In this document: positions 19,505 to 29,073 of the stretch, piece after piece | How the letters are laid out: each line of letters begins with the position of its first letter | How positions within the stretch are numbered: position 1 is the first letter of the stretch | Origin: Candidatus Tisiphia endosymbiont of Melanophora roralis | GTDB lineage: Bacteria; Pseudomonadota; Alphaproteobacteria; Rickettsiales; Rickettsiaceae | DNA length: 64,000 bases | Reading direction: 5' to 3' | Assembly: GCF_964026575.1 (NCBI RefSeq) | Contig: NZ_OZ032161.1 | Coordinates: 1,358,721 to 1,422,720 of the forward strand | Notes under the pieces: model-generated | The model's input: the letters and a program-made list of their open reading frames with translations, nothing else | Told to the model about the DNA's origin: nothing | The model's database searches: none | Position numbers and translations under genes: made by a program

Positions 19505-20161
19505 ATGAAAAATGTTGCTGTAATTATTTCAGGTTGTGGATATTTAGATGGGGCTGAAATCTTTGAAACAGTTTTTACATTATTGGAACTTGATAAGCAT
19601 AATGTAAATGTAAAAATTTTTGCTCCTAATAAAAATCAATATTATGTGATTAACCATCTAACTCAAGAAAAAATGTTAGAGGAACGTAATATATTGGTTG
19701 AATCAGCACGCATTGCTCGTGGTAAAATCCAACCATTAAATCAAATACGTGCTGAAGATTTTGATGCTTTAATATTACCGGGTGGGTTTGGTGCTGCACT
19801 AAATTTGTCTAATATAGGACTTAAAAATGAAAATGCTACAGTAGCAAAAGACTTACAGGAAATAATAGTAGGCTTTTATAATTTATCAAAACCAATTGGA
19901 GCTATATGTATTGCTCCTGCTTTACTTGCTATAGTCTTAAGAAATCATACAAAAATTAAGGTTACCCTTGGAGAATCAAATGATCTGATAAATAAGCTAG
20001 GAGCAACAGAAGAAACTTGTAATGCTCAAGATATAGTCGTGGACGAAGATAATAGATTGGTTACTACTCCTGCTTTTATGTTAAATGCTCCTTTAGCACA
20101 AATACATAAAGGTATTAAGGGTTTAGTAATTAAAGTGCTGCAAATGTGTACTAATATCTGA
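19505..20161 (+). CDS. elbB: ElbB-like DJ-1/PfpI-family protein
   Basis: The 218-residue protein belongs to the ElbB branch of the DJ-1/PfpI superfamily, described as a glyoxalase-like factor influencing isoprenoid synthesis. It has the start VAVIISGCGYLDGAEIFE, the FDALILPGGFGAALNLS loop and the nucleophile-elbow region GAICIAPALLA with its Cys. Length is typical. The substrate is not known. It is probably co-transcribed with dacF. Confidence 0.9.
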   Translation: MKNVAVIISGCGYLDGAEIFETVFTLLELDKHNVNVKIFAPNKNQYYVINHLTQEKMLEERNILVESARIARGKIQPLNQIRAEDFDALILPGGFGAALNLSNIGLKNENATVAKDLQEIIVGFYNLSKPIGAICIAPALLAIVLRNHTKIKVTLGESNDLINKLGATEETCNAQDIVVDEDNRLVTTPAFMLNAPLAQIHKGIKGLVIKVLQMCTNI

Positions 20162-20218
20162 AATGTAAGCTATTTTATAAAAGACAATTGGTATTAAATA
20201 AGGAAGATATAAGCCAAT

Positions 20219-21571
20219 ATGAATAGATTAATACAAGCAGATGAGGTGTCTCAAACTCGTCTAACTAGAGAACAAAAAGAGGCTGTCGGATTACTTTCAA
20301 TCGGTACATTTCTAGAGTATTTTGATTTGATGCTCTATATACATATGGCGGTAATTCTTAATGAGCTTTTTTTCCCGGAATATGATCCCTATGCAGCACA
20401 ATTACTTTCAGCCTTTGCTCTTTGTACCACATATTTATTAAGACCTATTGGGGCGTTAATTTTTGGATGGATTGGTGATACTATAGGGCGTAAAGTAACT
20501 GTTATTATTACTACTTTTATGATGGCATTTTCTTGTATTATTATTGCTAGTTTGCCAACTTATGCTGAAATAGGTATTACTGCTGCTGTGATTGTGTCAA
20601 TATGTCGTATTATACAAGGCATGACTTCCATGGGAGAAATAATAGGGGCAGAATTATATTTGACTGAAACTATAAAACGTCCACAACAATATATGTCTGT
20701 AGCATTAATAAGTTTTTTTGCTGTGTTAGGGGCAACCTTTGCTTTGGGCGTTGCATTTATTTCTACCTCTTACAACTTCAATTGGCGTTATGCTTTTTGG
20801 TTTGGTGCATTGGTTGCGTTAGTCGGTTCAGTAGCTAGAACAACTCTACGAGAAACACCAGAATTTGCTGACGCAAAACGACGAATGAAAATGATTTTTA
20901 CAGATATTAATGAGAATACTAGTATATTGGAAAAGAATCCTATTTGGACAGAAAAAGTTAATAAAGTAACAGCTTTATCTTTGTTTTTAATACACTGTGC
21001 TTGGCCAGTATGTTTTTATTTAACATTTATTCATTGCGGAGAGATTCTTAGAAATAATTTTGGTTATACGGCTGAACAAGTTATTTATCAAAATTTCTTT
21101 GTTTCAATAGTAGAAATGTTAGGGAATTTATCATTGATATATTTAGGTTATTACGTATACCCCCTAATGATTTTAAAAATTAGAATGGTAATTTTTTGGG
21201 TTCTTATTCTAGTTTGCCTATACTTATTGAGTCATGCTAGAACACCTTTTGATATTTTTCTGTTCCAAGCATTTATTATATTGATTATACCTGGTTTAAC
21301 ACCAGCCCATTCAATTTTATTTATATATTTCCCTGTTTTTAAACGCTTCACATATGTTAGTTTTTTATATGCTATATCTAATACTATTATGTATATTATC
21401 ACATCTTTTGGGCTTATTTATTTAACAAAATATTTAGGTAATTATGGATTGCTGATTATTATAATTCCAGTCATGATAGGATATAGCTTTGGCATATTGC
21501 ATTTTGAAAAATTAGAGAAAGCAGCTGGAAACTATCCGAAAAAGAAAAAATGGTTTCTCTTAATGAATTAG
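20219..21571 (+). CDS. proP: ProP-like MFS transporter, paralogue 1
   Basis: This metabolite/H+ symporter of the proline-betaine transporter group has 450 residues. Seen are VGLLSIGTFLEYFDLMLY in helix 1, the motif A loop GWIGDTIGRKVTV, and RIIQGMTSMGEIIGAELYL in helix 4. ProP-type carriers are numerous in Rickettsia and may import host osmolytes or other metabolites; the substrate is inferred only. A second copy with the same N-terminal signature lies at 24488-25834. The TAG is immediately followed by the start of rimM. Confidence 0.88.
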   Translation: MNRLIQADEVSQTRLTREQKEAVGLLSIGTFLEYFDLMLYIHMAVILNELFFPEYDPYAAQLLSAFALCTTYLLRPIGALIFGWIGDTIGRKVTVIITTFMMAFSCIIIASLPTYAEIGITAAVIVSICRIIQGMTSMGEIIGAELYLTETIKRPQQYMSVALISFFAVLGATFALGVAFISTSYNFNWRYAFWFGALVALVGSVARTTLRETPEFADAKRRMKMIFTDINENTSILEKNPIWTEKVNKVTALSLFLIHCAWPVCFYLTFIHCGEILRNNFGYTAEQVIYQNFFVSIVEMLGNLSLIYLGYYVYPLMILKIRMVIFWVLILVCLYLLSHARTPFDIFLFQAFIILIIPGLTPAHSILFIYFPVFKRFTYVSFLYAISNTIMYIITSFGLIYLTKYLGNYGLLIIIIPVMIGYSFGILHFEKLEKAAGNYPKKKKWFLLMN

Positions 21572-22066
21572 GTGGTGTCTATTAAAAAAGATTTAATTTT
21601 TGTTGGTGTAGTATCATCAGTACACGGAGTGCAGGGTAATGTTTATGTCAAATCTTTTACTATGCCAAATACTAATATCATTAAAATGAATTTGGTGGAT
21701 GAATTAGGAAAAAAAATTATCCTTAAACTCATTAGTCAAAATTCTAAAGGTGATATAATATGTAGATTTAACAAAATTAATAATAGGACATTAGCTGAAG
21801 GATTAAAGGGATGTAAGCTTTTTTGTCATAGGCACGATTTCCCTTCATTAAGTGAAGATGAATTTTATATTGAAGACTTAAGAGGCTTACTGGTACTAGA
21901 TACCAATTTGGTGGCTATAGGAAAAATTACAAATGTTTTTAATTTTAAAGCAGGTGATATCATTGAAATCGAGTTTGTCAGCAATAAAAAAGTAGAATTA
22001 TTTCCTTTTAACAAGCAATTTTTCCCAGTAGTGACGAAAGAGCATGCTATTTTAGCAAAGATTTAA
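21572..22066 (+). CDS. rimM: Ribosome maturation factor RimM
   Basis: RimM assists assembly of the 30S head and binds S19. The 164 residues show the N-terminal beta-barrel domain (FVGVVSSVHGVQGNVYVKSFT) and the C-terminal PRC-barrel (FYIEDLRGLLVLD, AGDIIEIEF, VELFPFNKQFFPVV). It starts at one of two tandem GTG codons (21572 or 21575) directly after the proP stop, so translational coupling is likely. trmD, rplS and rpsP, its usual partners, are not in the window. Confidence 0.93.
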   Translation: MVSIKKDLIFVGVVSSVHGVQGNVYVKSFTMPNTNIIKMNLVDELGKKIILKLISQNSKGDIICRFNKINNRTLAEGLKGCKLFCHRHDFPSLSEDEFYIEDLRGLLVLDTNLVAIGKITNVFNFKAGDIIEIEFVSNKKVELFPFNKQFFPVVTKEHAILAKI

Positions 22067-22075
22067 CTATAGCAA

Positions 22076-23896
22076 TTAGTCCTCATTACGTCGTTCTGAT
22101 CTCTTTCGGTCATTAGGGTTTAATACTGCCTTACGAAGCCGGATTGATTTAGGAGTAACTTCTACTCTTTCATCATTTTGGATATAGCTGATAGATTGTT
22201 CTAACGTCATAATGACTGGTGGGATAAGACGCATAGCTTCATCTTTGCCAGAAGCTCTGACATTTGATAATTGTTTGGCTTTCAGAGGATTTACCTCTAG
22301 GTCATTATCCCGATTATGTTCGCCTATAATCATTCCCTGGTATACTAGTTCATTAGGGTTTATAAACATTTTTCCACGCTCTTCAAGATTCCATAGAGCA
22401 TAGGCAACAGATTCACCATCCCCATTAGAAATTAATACTCCATTACGTCTTCCTTCAATAACCCCTTTATATGAGCCATAACTATGAAAAACACGGTTCA
22501 TAACACCTGTACCTCGAGTTTCGGTTAGAAACTGACCGTGGTAACCAATAAGACCGCGTGATGGTCCTAAAAATGTGACTCTAGTTTTACCGCCACCAGA
22601 TGGACGCATATCAGTCATTTCTGCTTTACGTATTGCTAAGGATTTAACAACAACTCCAACAAAATCATCATCAACATCAACTTGGATTTCTTCAATTGGT
22701 TCTAATCTTTTTCCCTGTTCATCCTCTTTGAATAATACACGTGGTCTGCTGATTGATAGTTCAAAACCTTCACGTCGCATAGTTTCAATTAATATTCCTA
22801 ATTGTAACTCACCACGACCTGCAACTTGAAAAGCATCTTTTTCTTCCGTTTGACTGACATGTATTGCCACATTACTTTCGATCTCTCTCATCAATCTATC
22901 ACCTAAAACTCGTGATGTAAGCTTTGATCCTTCCCGTCCAGCAAGAGGAGAGTCATTTACTCCAAAGGTCATAGATAATGTTGGTGGATCTATAGGTAAG
23001 GAAGGGAGTGCTAGCATTATTTCAGGGTCACAGATAGTATCAGCTACCGTAGCGTTTTGGATTCCAGCAATAGCAATGATATCCCCTGCATATGCTACAT
23101 CGACAGCTACGCGTTCCAATCCTCGGAATGACAGTATTTTACTTATTCTAGCATTTTCAATTACCATATTATCGCGATTAAGTATTTTAACATTTTGGTT
23201 GATCTTAACCGTACCGCTCTGCACTAGACCGGTAAATACACGACCAAAATATGAGTTATATTCTCTAGTAGTAACAAGCATAGAAAAAGGCAGGTTGCTA
23301 TCAGCAACAGGAGCAGGTACATGAGATACTATCAAATCAAAAAGAGGAGAAAGATCTTTTTGCTGATCTTCTAGATGGAGCGATGCCCAACCGCTACGTC
23401 CCGAAGCATAGATAATTGGGAAATCTAGTTGTTCATTAGTTGCCTCTAATGCCATAAATAATTCAAATACTTCATCAACTACTTCACTTACTCTTCTATC
23501 AGGACGGTCGATTTTATTGATAACAACAATTGGTTTCAAACCAAGTTTTAGAGCTTTTGACAGCACAAATTTTGTCTGAGGCATTGTACCTTCAGAAGAA
23601 TCAACTAGTAATACAACTCCATCTACCATAGTAAGAATGCGTTCTACCTCACCACCAAAATCAGCGTGACCAGGAGTATCAACTATATTGATACGGATAT
23701 TTTCCCACATAAGGGAGGTACATTTGGCTAAAATAGTTATACCACGTTCGCGTTCAAGGTCATTTGAATCCATAGCACGTTCTGCTACTGCTTGGTTTTC
23801 TCGGAAAGTCCCACTTTGTTTAAGCATATTATCAACTAGAGTAGTTTTACCATGATCAACGTGGGCGATAATAGCAATATTGCGAATAGCAAACAT
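22076..23896 (-). CDS. typA: Ribosome-associated GTPase TypA/BipA
   Basis: BipA is an EF-G-like GTPase that binds the 70S ribosome and helps 50S assembly under stress. All G motifs are present: AHVDHGKTT (G1), RGIT (G2), DTPGHAD (G3), NKIDR (G4). The EF-Tu-like domain 2, domains III and V and the family C-terminal domain follow in about 606 residues. ATG at 23896 (MFAIRNIAI) is the natural start; the frame also reads one TTG codon before it. It is convergent with rimM, 9 bases away. Confidence 0.97.
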   Translation of the reverse strand: MFAIRNIAIIAHVDHGKTTLVDNMLKQSGTFRENQAVAERAMDSNDLERERGITILAKCTSLMWENIRINIVDTPGHADFGGEVERILTMVDGVVLLVDSSEGTMPQTKFVLSKALKLGLKPIVVINKIDRPDRRVSEVVDEVFELFMALEATNEQLDFPIIYASGRSGWASLHLEDQQKDLSPLFDLIVSHVPAPVADSNLPFSMLVTTREYNSYFGRVFTGLVQSGTVKINQNVKILNRDNMVIENARISKILSFRGLERVAVDVAYAGDIIAIAGIQNATVADTICDPEIMLALPSLPIDPPTLSMTFGVNDSPLAGREGSKLTSRVLGDRLMREIESNVAIHVSQTEEKDAFQVAGRGELQLGILIETMRREGFELSISRPRVLFKEDEQGKRLEPIEEIQVDVDDDFVGVVVKSLAIRKAEMTDMRPSGGGKTRVTFLGPSRGLIGYHGQFLTETRGTGVMNRVFHSYGSYKGVIEGRRNGVLISNGDGESVAYALWNLEERGKMFINPNELVYQGMIIGEHNRDNDLEVNPLKAKQLSNVRASGKDEAMRLIPPVIMTLEQSISYIQNDERVEVTPKSIRLRKAVLNPNDRKRSERRNED

Positions 23897-23968
23897 CAAA
23901 AACCTTTAATATATTTTTAGATGTGCATTATAGAGCAAAATATATCAAATTGGAATAGAGTTCTTGTG

Positions 23969-23991
23969 TTATAGTGAATTCAGTTGAATTA
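23969..23991. repeat. 23-bp perfect inverted repeat, left copy
   Basis: The 23 bases beginning TTATAGTGAATTCAGTTGAA recur exactly in reverse complement at 26254-26276, about 2.3 kb away. The pair encloses a gene remnant, a MITE, the second proP and a hairpin array. Confidence 0.65.
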
Positions 23992-24013
23992 GCAACAACG
24001 TTGCTCATCGTTA

Positions 24014-24193
24014 GAAACTCTAGGAACTAAATCACCTGAAAAAATTAAAAAAATAGTAGAAGAAACTGTAATACATTTTTTAACTTTAGCTATGCATTTA
24101 AAAATACCAACAGTAACAAAACAAATTATTACATTATGTTGTCAACATTTATCTATACCTCTACACGCAGGGCAGTTTAAAAGTCCCAACTAA
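24014..24193 (+). pseudogene. Unrecognised gene remnant
   Basis: A 59-codon open stretch without its own start reads ETLGTKSPEKIKKIVEETVI, then a hydrophobic helix, a CCQH segment and a TAA. It looks like the end of a protein, but I do not recognise the family. Its last bases share AGGGCAGTTTAAAA with the sequence at 61027 beside the ISAs1 fragment, so an IS end may have supplied the stop. Confidence 0.25.
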
Positions 24194-24252
24194 TGATAGA
24201 AAATACTAAATTATAGAAATAAATAGTTGTCATCGCGAGCCACAAAGTGGCG

Positions 24253-24492
24253 CATAGGCGTCAACTTAAGAGCGTAATGATTGAGCATGTATAAGCAAAT
24301 CAAACCTAAACGTCATTGCGAGAAGCCGCTGCAAGCGGCGACGCGGCAATCTAAGATACGCGAAGCGTTACTCTAAAAAACAGCTTCGCTGTTTATCTGG
24401 ATCGCCACGGCATCTAACGAGCCTTGCTATGACGGCTGTGTTTAATTTGTTTATACCTGTTCAATCATTACGCTCTTAAGTTGACGCCTATG
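24253..24492. repeat. MITE-like element, family D, with 35-bp inverted ends
   Basis: Its ends are CATAGGCGTCAACTTAAGAG plus 15 further bases, matched in reverse at 24458-24492 with a single mismatch. Inside is a GC-rich palindromic core (GCCGCTGCAAGCGGC, CAGCTTCGCTG). The right end supplies the TAG stop codon of the second proP gene. A related core lies at 44550-44670. Confidence 0.7.
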
Positions 24493-25834
24493 TGTCTACA
24501 CGGGGCTTTTGTGGATAATTCCCAGTCTTTTTCTCCAATTTTTCAAAATGAAATAGTCCGAATGCAAAACCTATGCAAATTGGAAGCAATATAATCATTA
24601 TCCCCCAATGATGCCAATATTCAGTTAAGTAAATAATTGAAAAAGAGGGAACTACATACATTAAAGCACGAGATATGGCAAAGGTAAGACTAGCACAACT
24701 AAAACGTTTAAAGACAGGAAAATGTTTATAAAAGATTGACAATCCTATGTCAGGACCGGTAGGCACAAATAACACAATAAATAATTGCATTAAGAATACA
24801 TCAAATAGGCTATTAATGTTATTTAATAAATAAGGGCAAGCTAAAATAAATACACCAAATATCAATAACAAGGTTTTTACAATTTTTAACGGATATATTT
24901 TATAACTTAAATATGTTAATACCAAAGTGCTTAAGAAGGAAAATATTGAGATAATAAAATTTTGATGAATGACTTGTTCAGCACTATAGCCAAAAGAAGT
25001 TTTTAAAATATTTCCGCAATAAATATAAGCAAAATAAAAACACACGGGACACATACATTCTATTAAGAACAAGGCTATTACTGTTACTTTATTAGCTTTT
25101 TCCTTCCATATCGGGTTGTTTTCCAGTTTTTTGAGATCTATGCCGGCAACATTTGAAGCCTGCTGAAGAGTTTTTTTTAGTTGACGTTTGGTATTAGCAA
25201 ATTCCGGCGTTTCTCTAAGACTCCTTCTAGCTACTGTACCAGCCAGTGCTACACTCGCTCCCATCCAAAATGCTATACGCCAATTAAATCCATAGGAGGT
25301 CACTAAAGATGCTATTCCTAAAGCAACAACTCCTCCTAAAGTAGCAAAAATCGCAACTGATGAAACAGCTGGGTACTGGATTGGTGGATTTATAAGTTCA
25401 GTTAAATAAAGTTTTGCTCCTATTGTTTCCCCCATAGAGGACATTCCTTGTATTATACGGCATATGGTGAGCAACCAAGGAGCTGTAATACCTATTTGGG
25501 CATAGGTAGGTAGATTAGCTATTATAAGACATGATAAAGCCATTATAAAAGTCGTGATGATAACGGTATTCTTACGCCCTATATTATCACCTATCCAACC
25601 AAAAATTAATGCACCAACCGGTCGAAAAACAAAGCTAGAACAGAAAGCTGTAGCATAGTAAATTGCTGTATTATGTGGATCATATTTTGGGAAAAATAGC
25701 TCATTAAGAAATACTGCCATATGAACATATAACATCAGGTCAAAATACTCTAGGAATGTCCCGACTGAAAGCAATCCGACAGCTTCTTTTTGTTTCCTTG
25801 TTAAACCTTTTTGTTCTTTATAGCTCCCTATCAT
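24488..25834 (-). CDS. ProP-like MFS transporter, paralogue 2
   Basis: This 448-residue carrier is a paralogue of the gene at 20219. It shares the VGLLSVGTFLEYFDLMLYVHM start, GWIGDNIGRKNTV loop and RIIQGMSSMGE helix. The C-terminal FHFEKLEKKTGNYPQK is also shared, after which the last residues are RVDT and the stop falls inside the inverted end of a MITE. Substrate unknown. It is flanked by a 23-bp inverted repeat pair (23969, 26254), so it may have moved as a unit. Confidence 0.87.
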   Translation of the reverse strand: MIGSYKEQKGLTRKQKEAVGLLSVGTFLEYFDLMLYVHMAVFLNELFFPKYDPHNTAIYYATAFCSSFVFRPVGALIFGWIGDNIGRKNTVIITTFIMALSCLIIANLPTYAQIGITAPWLLTICRIIQGMSSMGETIGAKLYLTELINPPIQYPAVSSVAIFATLGGVVALGIASLVTSYGFNWRIAFWMGASVALAGTVARRSLRETPEFANTKRQLKKTLQQASNVAGIDLKKLENNPIWKEKANKVTVIALFLIECMCPVCFYFAYIYCGNILKTSFGYSAEQVIHQNFIISIFSFLSTLVLTYLSYKIYPLKIVKTLLLIFGVFILACPYLLNNINSLFDVFLMQLFIVLFVPTGPDIGLSIFYKHFPVFKRFSCASLTFAISRALMYVVPSFSIIYLTEYWHHWGIMIILLPICIGFAFGLFHFEKLEKKTGNYPQKPRVDT

Positions 25835-25918
25835 TTATTCACCTTATAATTTTAATAGTACTATAAATATTGATGATTTGGTTAATTAATAGCAAGAAAA
25901 AATGATATAGTAACCTGA

Positions 25919-26160
25919 CTTCGATGTAACTTGTTACATCGAAGTCAGTATTATATTATAGAAACAATCAGGCTTGAAGCGGCTGCCCACCTGATTGTTA
26001 AAATATAATACTCCATTCAATATGTGATTTTAATAATTAAAATCACATATTGAATGATGAAAAAAGTTAAAATGCACCCGCGTCAGCCGCTTCAAGAGTG
26101 CATTTTTCCTTATAACAAAGCCAGTTCTATATAAGAATTATTAATTCTTATATAGAACTG
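25919..26160 (-). repeat. Five-hairpin array, copy Q
   Basis: Read on the minus strand, five hairpins occur in a row: F (26122-26160, perfect 19-bp arms), G (26069-26106), H (26015-26054), I (25970-26006) and a distal stem K (GACTTCGATGTAAC, 25917-25948). The order and spacers match copy P at 42193-42446. Loop and spacer text such as AAGCGGCT and TATAAGGAAAAATGCA is nearly the same, while stems differ by paired changes. It fills the gap between proP paralogue 2 and VapBC. Confidence 0.7.
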
Positions 26161-26253
26161 AGGTTATAGTAGGCTAAAATAATTAAACTATTAGTGTAAC
26201 AATATACTAGTACTTAATACAACCTAAAAGTTCGAGTGGAGATTTCTTTGACA

Positions 26254-26276
26254 TAATTCAACTGAATTCACTATAA
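26254..26276. repeat. 23-bp perfect inverted repeat, right copy
   Basis: This is the exact reverse complement of 23969-23991. It lies 25 bases beyond the vapC stop. Confidence 0.65.
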
Positions 26277-26301
26277 GTGCATATTTGAAGTAATTAGTAT
26301 T

Positions 26302-26721
26302 TTAAATTATAGATTCTATATTTGCTATCTTACAGCTATTAGCCAAATTATTATCTAGAGTAGCAATGCTTGCTTCAAGGCGTAGGGATAATTCAAGGTA
26401 AGAAGCATCATAAGACGTTAGATCATATTTAGTTGCAATCCTTGCTATTATATGTAGAGATTCAGGGCTAGAGCAAAATTTATCAATATTAATAGGAAGA
26501 GTATTTAAGAGGTGTAAATACTCTTCATAATTACTTTTAGTAATACGTTGTTTTTTTAAGGATGATATAAGCACATTGTTACATTCTAAAAAAAAGACAG
26601 CAGGGACAAATATATTATATTCTTTGTTAGAAATTTGATGGTAAATGTTATCGACCTTAAGCTGCTGCTCATCCGGTAAAATCGATGACATGATGAATGA
26701 ACAATCTACTACTAAATTCAT
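26302..26721 (-). CDS. vapC: PIN-domain ribonuclease toxin (VapC-like)
   Basis: VapC toxins cleave RNA, often tRNA or 23S rRNA, when freed from their antitoxin. The 139 residues hold the PIN acidic cluster: Asp in VVDCSF, Glu in FFLECNN, Asp in SYDASYLEL and a last Asp in TLDNNL. ATG at 26721 overlaps the antitoxin stop by four bases (ATGA), the usual arrangement. All catalytic acidic residues appear intact. Confidence 0.88.
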   Translation of the reverse strand: MNLVVDCSFIMSSILPDEQQLKVDNIYHQISNKEYNIFVPAVFFLECNNVLISSLKKQRITKSNYEEYLHLLNTLPINIDKFCSSPESLHIIARIATKYDLTSYDASYLELSLRLEASIATLDNNLANSCKIANIESII

Positions 26722-26960
26722 TTTCTACCAAGATTTTTCATTTTAATAACATCATCTATAGAGCCAAGAGGACTACGTTTTTTAAGTTCAGCAAGCTTTT
26801 TAAATAGATCATCAAATCTTTGGGAATAATATTTAGCTACAGATATAACAAAAGCTACCTCTTTCCCTCTGTTTGTTATGCATAATTCTTCACCTGCTTC
26901 TACTTCTTTTATTAGCTCCGTTAAGTGAGTTTTTGTTTTAAACATACCAACTATTCTCAT
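26718..26960 (-). CDS. vapB: Phd/VapB-type antitoxin
   Basis: An 80-residue antitoxin with a Phd/YefM-like DNA-binding N-terminus (TKTHLTELIKEVEAGEELCITNRGKEVAFV) and a charged, probably flexible C-terminus that would wrap the PIN toxin. It lies upstream of and overlaps vapC. Such antitoxins repress their own promoter; the region just upstream (26961-27000) has TTAACTTAACTAGTT-like symmetry that could be the operator. Confidence 0.85.
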   Translation of the reverse strand: MRIVGMFKTKTHLTELIKEVEAGEELCITNRGKEVAFVISVAKYYSQRFDDLFKKLAELKKRSPLGSIDDVIKMKNLGRK

Positions 26961-27162
26961 GAATCCTCTTTAATAAACCAGTTAACTTAACTAGTTTATC
27001 ATATTTTAATAAGCAATGCAATACACTAATAACAGCGATGAATCTATTTCATTTTACTTAAATAATCTTAATAATTTGCTTGCAAAAATTTTAAAATCAA
27101 TTTATTAAGTTCTGAGTTTTTGGGTTCAAGAAGAATAAAAAATAAATATAAGAGAACAACAG

Positions 27163-27912
27163 ATGTTAAAAATAAAACAGGCAAGATTAAGCCTTCTCCC
27201 TTTAAATTTTAGCATAGCAGAAGATAAACAGGTAATGAATACTCCGGATGCTGAACAACTAGAAGTTAAGCAGCAAGAGGATTTTTTGGAGAAAAAAACT
27301 CAATCTAATAAGATGTTATTATGTATTGATTGGGATGGAACAATAGTAAAAGGCTCTCTACACAATACTCTTTATTTTACTTTTCTCAATCATAAGGATT
27401 GTGTAGATCAATTTCTAGCAGATGAAACAAAAAATTGGAAAAACAAAGAGCTATTAGTAGAATTTTTACAAAAAACATTAACTATAGGATGTCATATAGC
27501 TATTGTATCTTTTGGCTCATATCCTGATTGGATCAAATACGCTCTTGAACAACTTTTAGGATCGACTCTATCGAAAGAAATTTTTGTAGTGTCGTATCTT
27601 CCTAAAAATGGCTATGAAGGTAAACAGGAGCATATAGAAAAAGCCAAGAAGCATTTTGGTGTTTATAAGAATGAGCAAGTTGTTTTAATGGATAATGAGT
27701 TAAATTATGTGGCTATCTCAAAGGAAAATGGTATGCATGGAATACATGTTACCGAAGAGGGTAGTGAGTATTTAAATGAAGCTTCTGAGATAGTTACAGC
27801 ACAAGAACAAAAAGAAAATCAAATACAGACTAACTTTGATCAGTTAACAGAGAGTACATTAGAACTGTTGGGTGAAGAACCTTCCCTAATAAACTTTTAT
27901 GACATATTATAG
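27163..27912 (+). CDS. HAD-like phosphatase domain protein
   Basis: After about 48 variable residues, a HAD core starts with motif I as D56-W-D-G-T, followed by motif II Ser in IVSFGS and motif IV as LMDNELNY. The family transfers phosphate through the first Asp. The cap is very small, so a macromolecular or protein substrate is possible. The last 40 residues are acidic and Gln/Glu-rich without a fold I recognise. There is no signal peptide. An N-terminal extension and acidic tail on a HAD core would fit a secreted effector, but that is inference. It stands alone between VapBC and an IS5 remnant. Confidence 0.65.
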   Translation: MLKIKQARLSLLPLNFSIAEDKQVMNTPDAEQLEVKQQEDFLEKKTQSNKMLLCIDWDGTIVKGSLHNTLYFTFLNHKDCVDQFLADETKNWKNKELLVEFLQKTLTIGCHIAIVSFGSYPDWIKYALEQLLGSTLSKEIFVVSYLPKNGYEGKQEHIEKAKKHFGVYKNEQVVLMDNELNYVAISKENGMHGIHVTEEGSEYLNEASEIVTAQEQKENQIQTNFDQLTESTLELLGEEPSLINFYDIL

Positions 27913-27939
27913 GGATTATACTATTTTGCTTTGAAGAAA

Positions 27940-28125
27940 AGACAATAGCAAAACTTCTAGGACTCCTAGTATAATTTTCATCAAAACTAAGGATTATTTC
28001 TCCCATTTTTTTTAAAGCTTTGTTATAATCATTCCAGTTACGAACCTTTTTTATAGATGGTATACTACTCGTAGGATCATTTGAGTATACCGCTAGAGTC
28101 TTGGATAATGACGACGCAATTTTTG
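27940..28125 (-). pseudogene. IS5-family transposase N-terminal remnant
   Basis: On the minus strand the text reads KKVRNWNDYNKALKKMGEII followed by LSFDENY, which resembles the N-terminus of IS5-type DDE transposases in Rickettsia (VRNW.EYNKAL..RG.I..WF). No start codon or catalytic core remains. The rest of the gap to tatC (28126-28341) holds a short sequence CCTAGGCTATTAAACC shared in reverse with 7260-7276 and no gene I can support. Confidence 0.5.
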
Positions 28126-28341
28126 GTTTTCTATTCTAGAGTATATAAGTATACTTTTGATGAGTTTTTTATCATTCTATTCAATTTCTAGGTTCATAAC
28201 AACCTATTTTGACTATCCACGTTAGTAATACCTCCTCACGAAAGCAGGAACGTCCATATATGGCATCCTAGGCTATTAAACCGATGTCTTACATCAAACT
28301 AAGGTTATATACCTACTTAAACTTGTACATTTGGTTAATTT

Positions 28342-29073
28342 ATGAAGTCGTATACTTTTAAAGAGCATTTTTTAGAGCTAAAGGCTAGGTTCTTACGAGT
28401 ATTTGCTGCATTCATTATTGGTTTTATTATTTGTTATTGTTTTAGTAGCGATATATATAACATTTTATTAGAGCCACTTGCAGAATTAGATCATGCTGAT
28501 ATAAGGAAAGTGATCTATACTGGTCTTACTGAAGCATTCTTTACTTATATAAAACTTGCAGCTTTTGTTTCTTTTGTCATGATTATGCCAATTATCGCTA
28601 TAGAATGTTTTTTATTTATAAGACCTGGGTTATACTCAGGTGAGAAGAAATATGCTGCTTTTATTCTTTTTATGTCGCCTGTTTTGTTTTGGTGTGGGAG
28701 CATCTTTGTATTTTATTTTGTTATGCCGCGTGCATGGCAATTTTTTCTAAGCTTTGAAGATAATAACGCTATTATTCCACTAATTCTAGAAGCTAGAATT
28801 AGTGAATATTTAAACTTAGTAATTCAGTTAATTATTGCGTTTGGTATAGCTTTCCAATTACCAATTATTATGTTAATATTAAATTTATTAAAAATATTAA
28901 CAGCAAAAGACTTAGTGGACAAAAGAAGATCGTCTATAGTAATTATTTTTATTATTGCTGGTATTTTAACTCCACCGGATGTGCTTAGCCAATTTGCCCT
29001 TGCAATACCAATGCTTTTATTATATGAAACTTCAATTATTATGTGTAAATTTGTAGAAAATCGAGGAAGTTAA
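28342..29073 (+). CDS. tatC: Sec-independent translocase subunit TatC
   Basis: TatC binds twin-arginine signal peptides and, with TatA/B, moves folded proteins across the inner membrane. The 243 residues start FKEHFLELKARFLRVF (family EHL.ELR.R) and have six hydrophobic helices, with FIRPGLYSGEKKY and the conserved ILTPPDVLSQ near the end. The start of serS follows directly on its stop codon (29073/29074), so the two are co-translated. Confidence 0.95.
   Translation: MKSYTFKEHFLELKARFLRVFAAFIIGFIICYCFSSDIYNILLEPLAELDHADIRKVIYTGLTEAFFTYIKLAAFVSFVMIMPIIAIECFLFIRPGLYSGEKKYAAFILFMSPVLFWCGSIFVFYFVMPRAWQFFLSFEDNNAIIPLILEARISEYLNLVIQLIIAFGIAFQLPIIMLILNLLKILTAKDLVDKRRSSIVIIFIIAGILTPPDVLSQFALAIPMLLLYETSIIMCKFVENRGS

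Noticed and set aside
25919..26160. CRISPR array
   Set aside because: The repeats are palindromes of different sequence, not direct repeats with unique spacers, and no cas gene is present.
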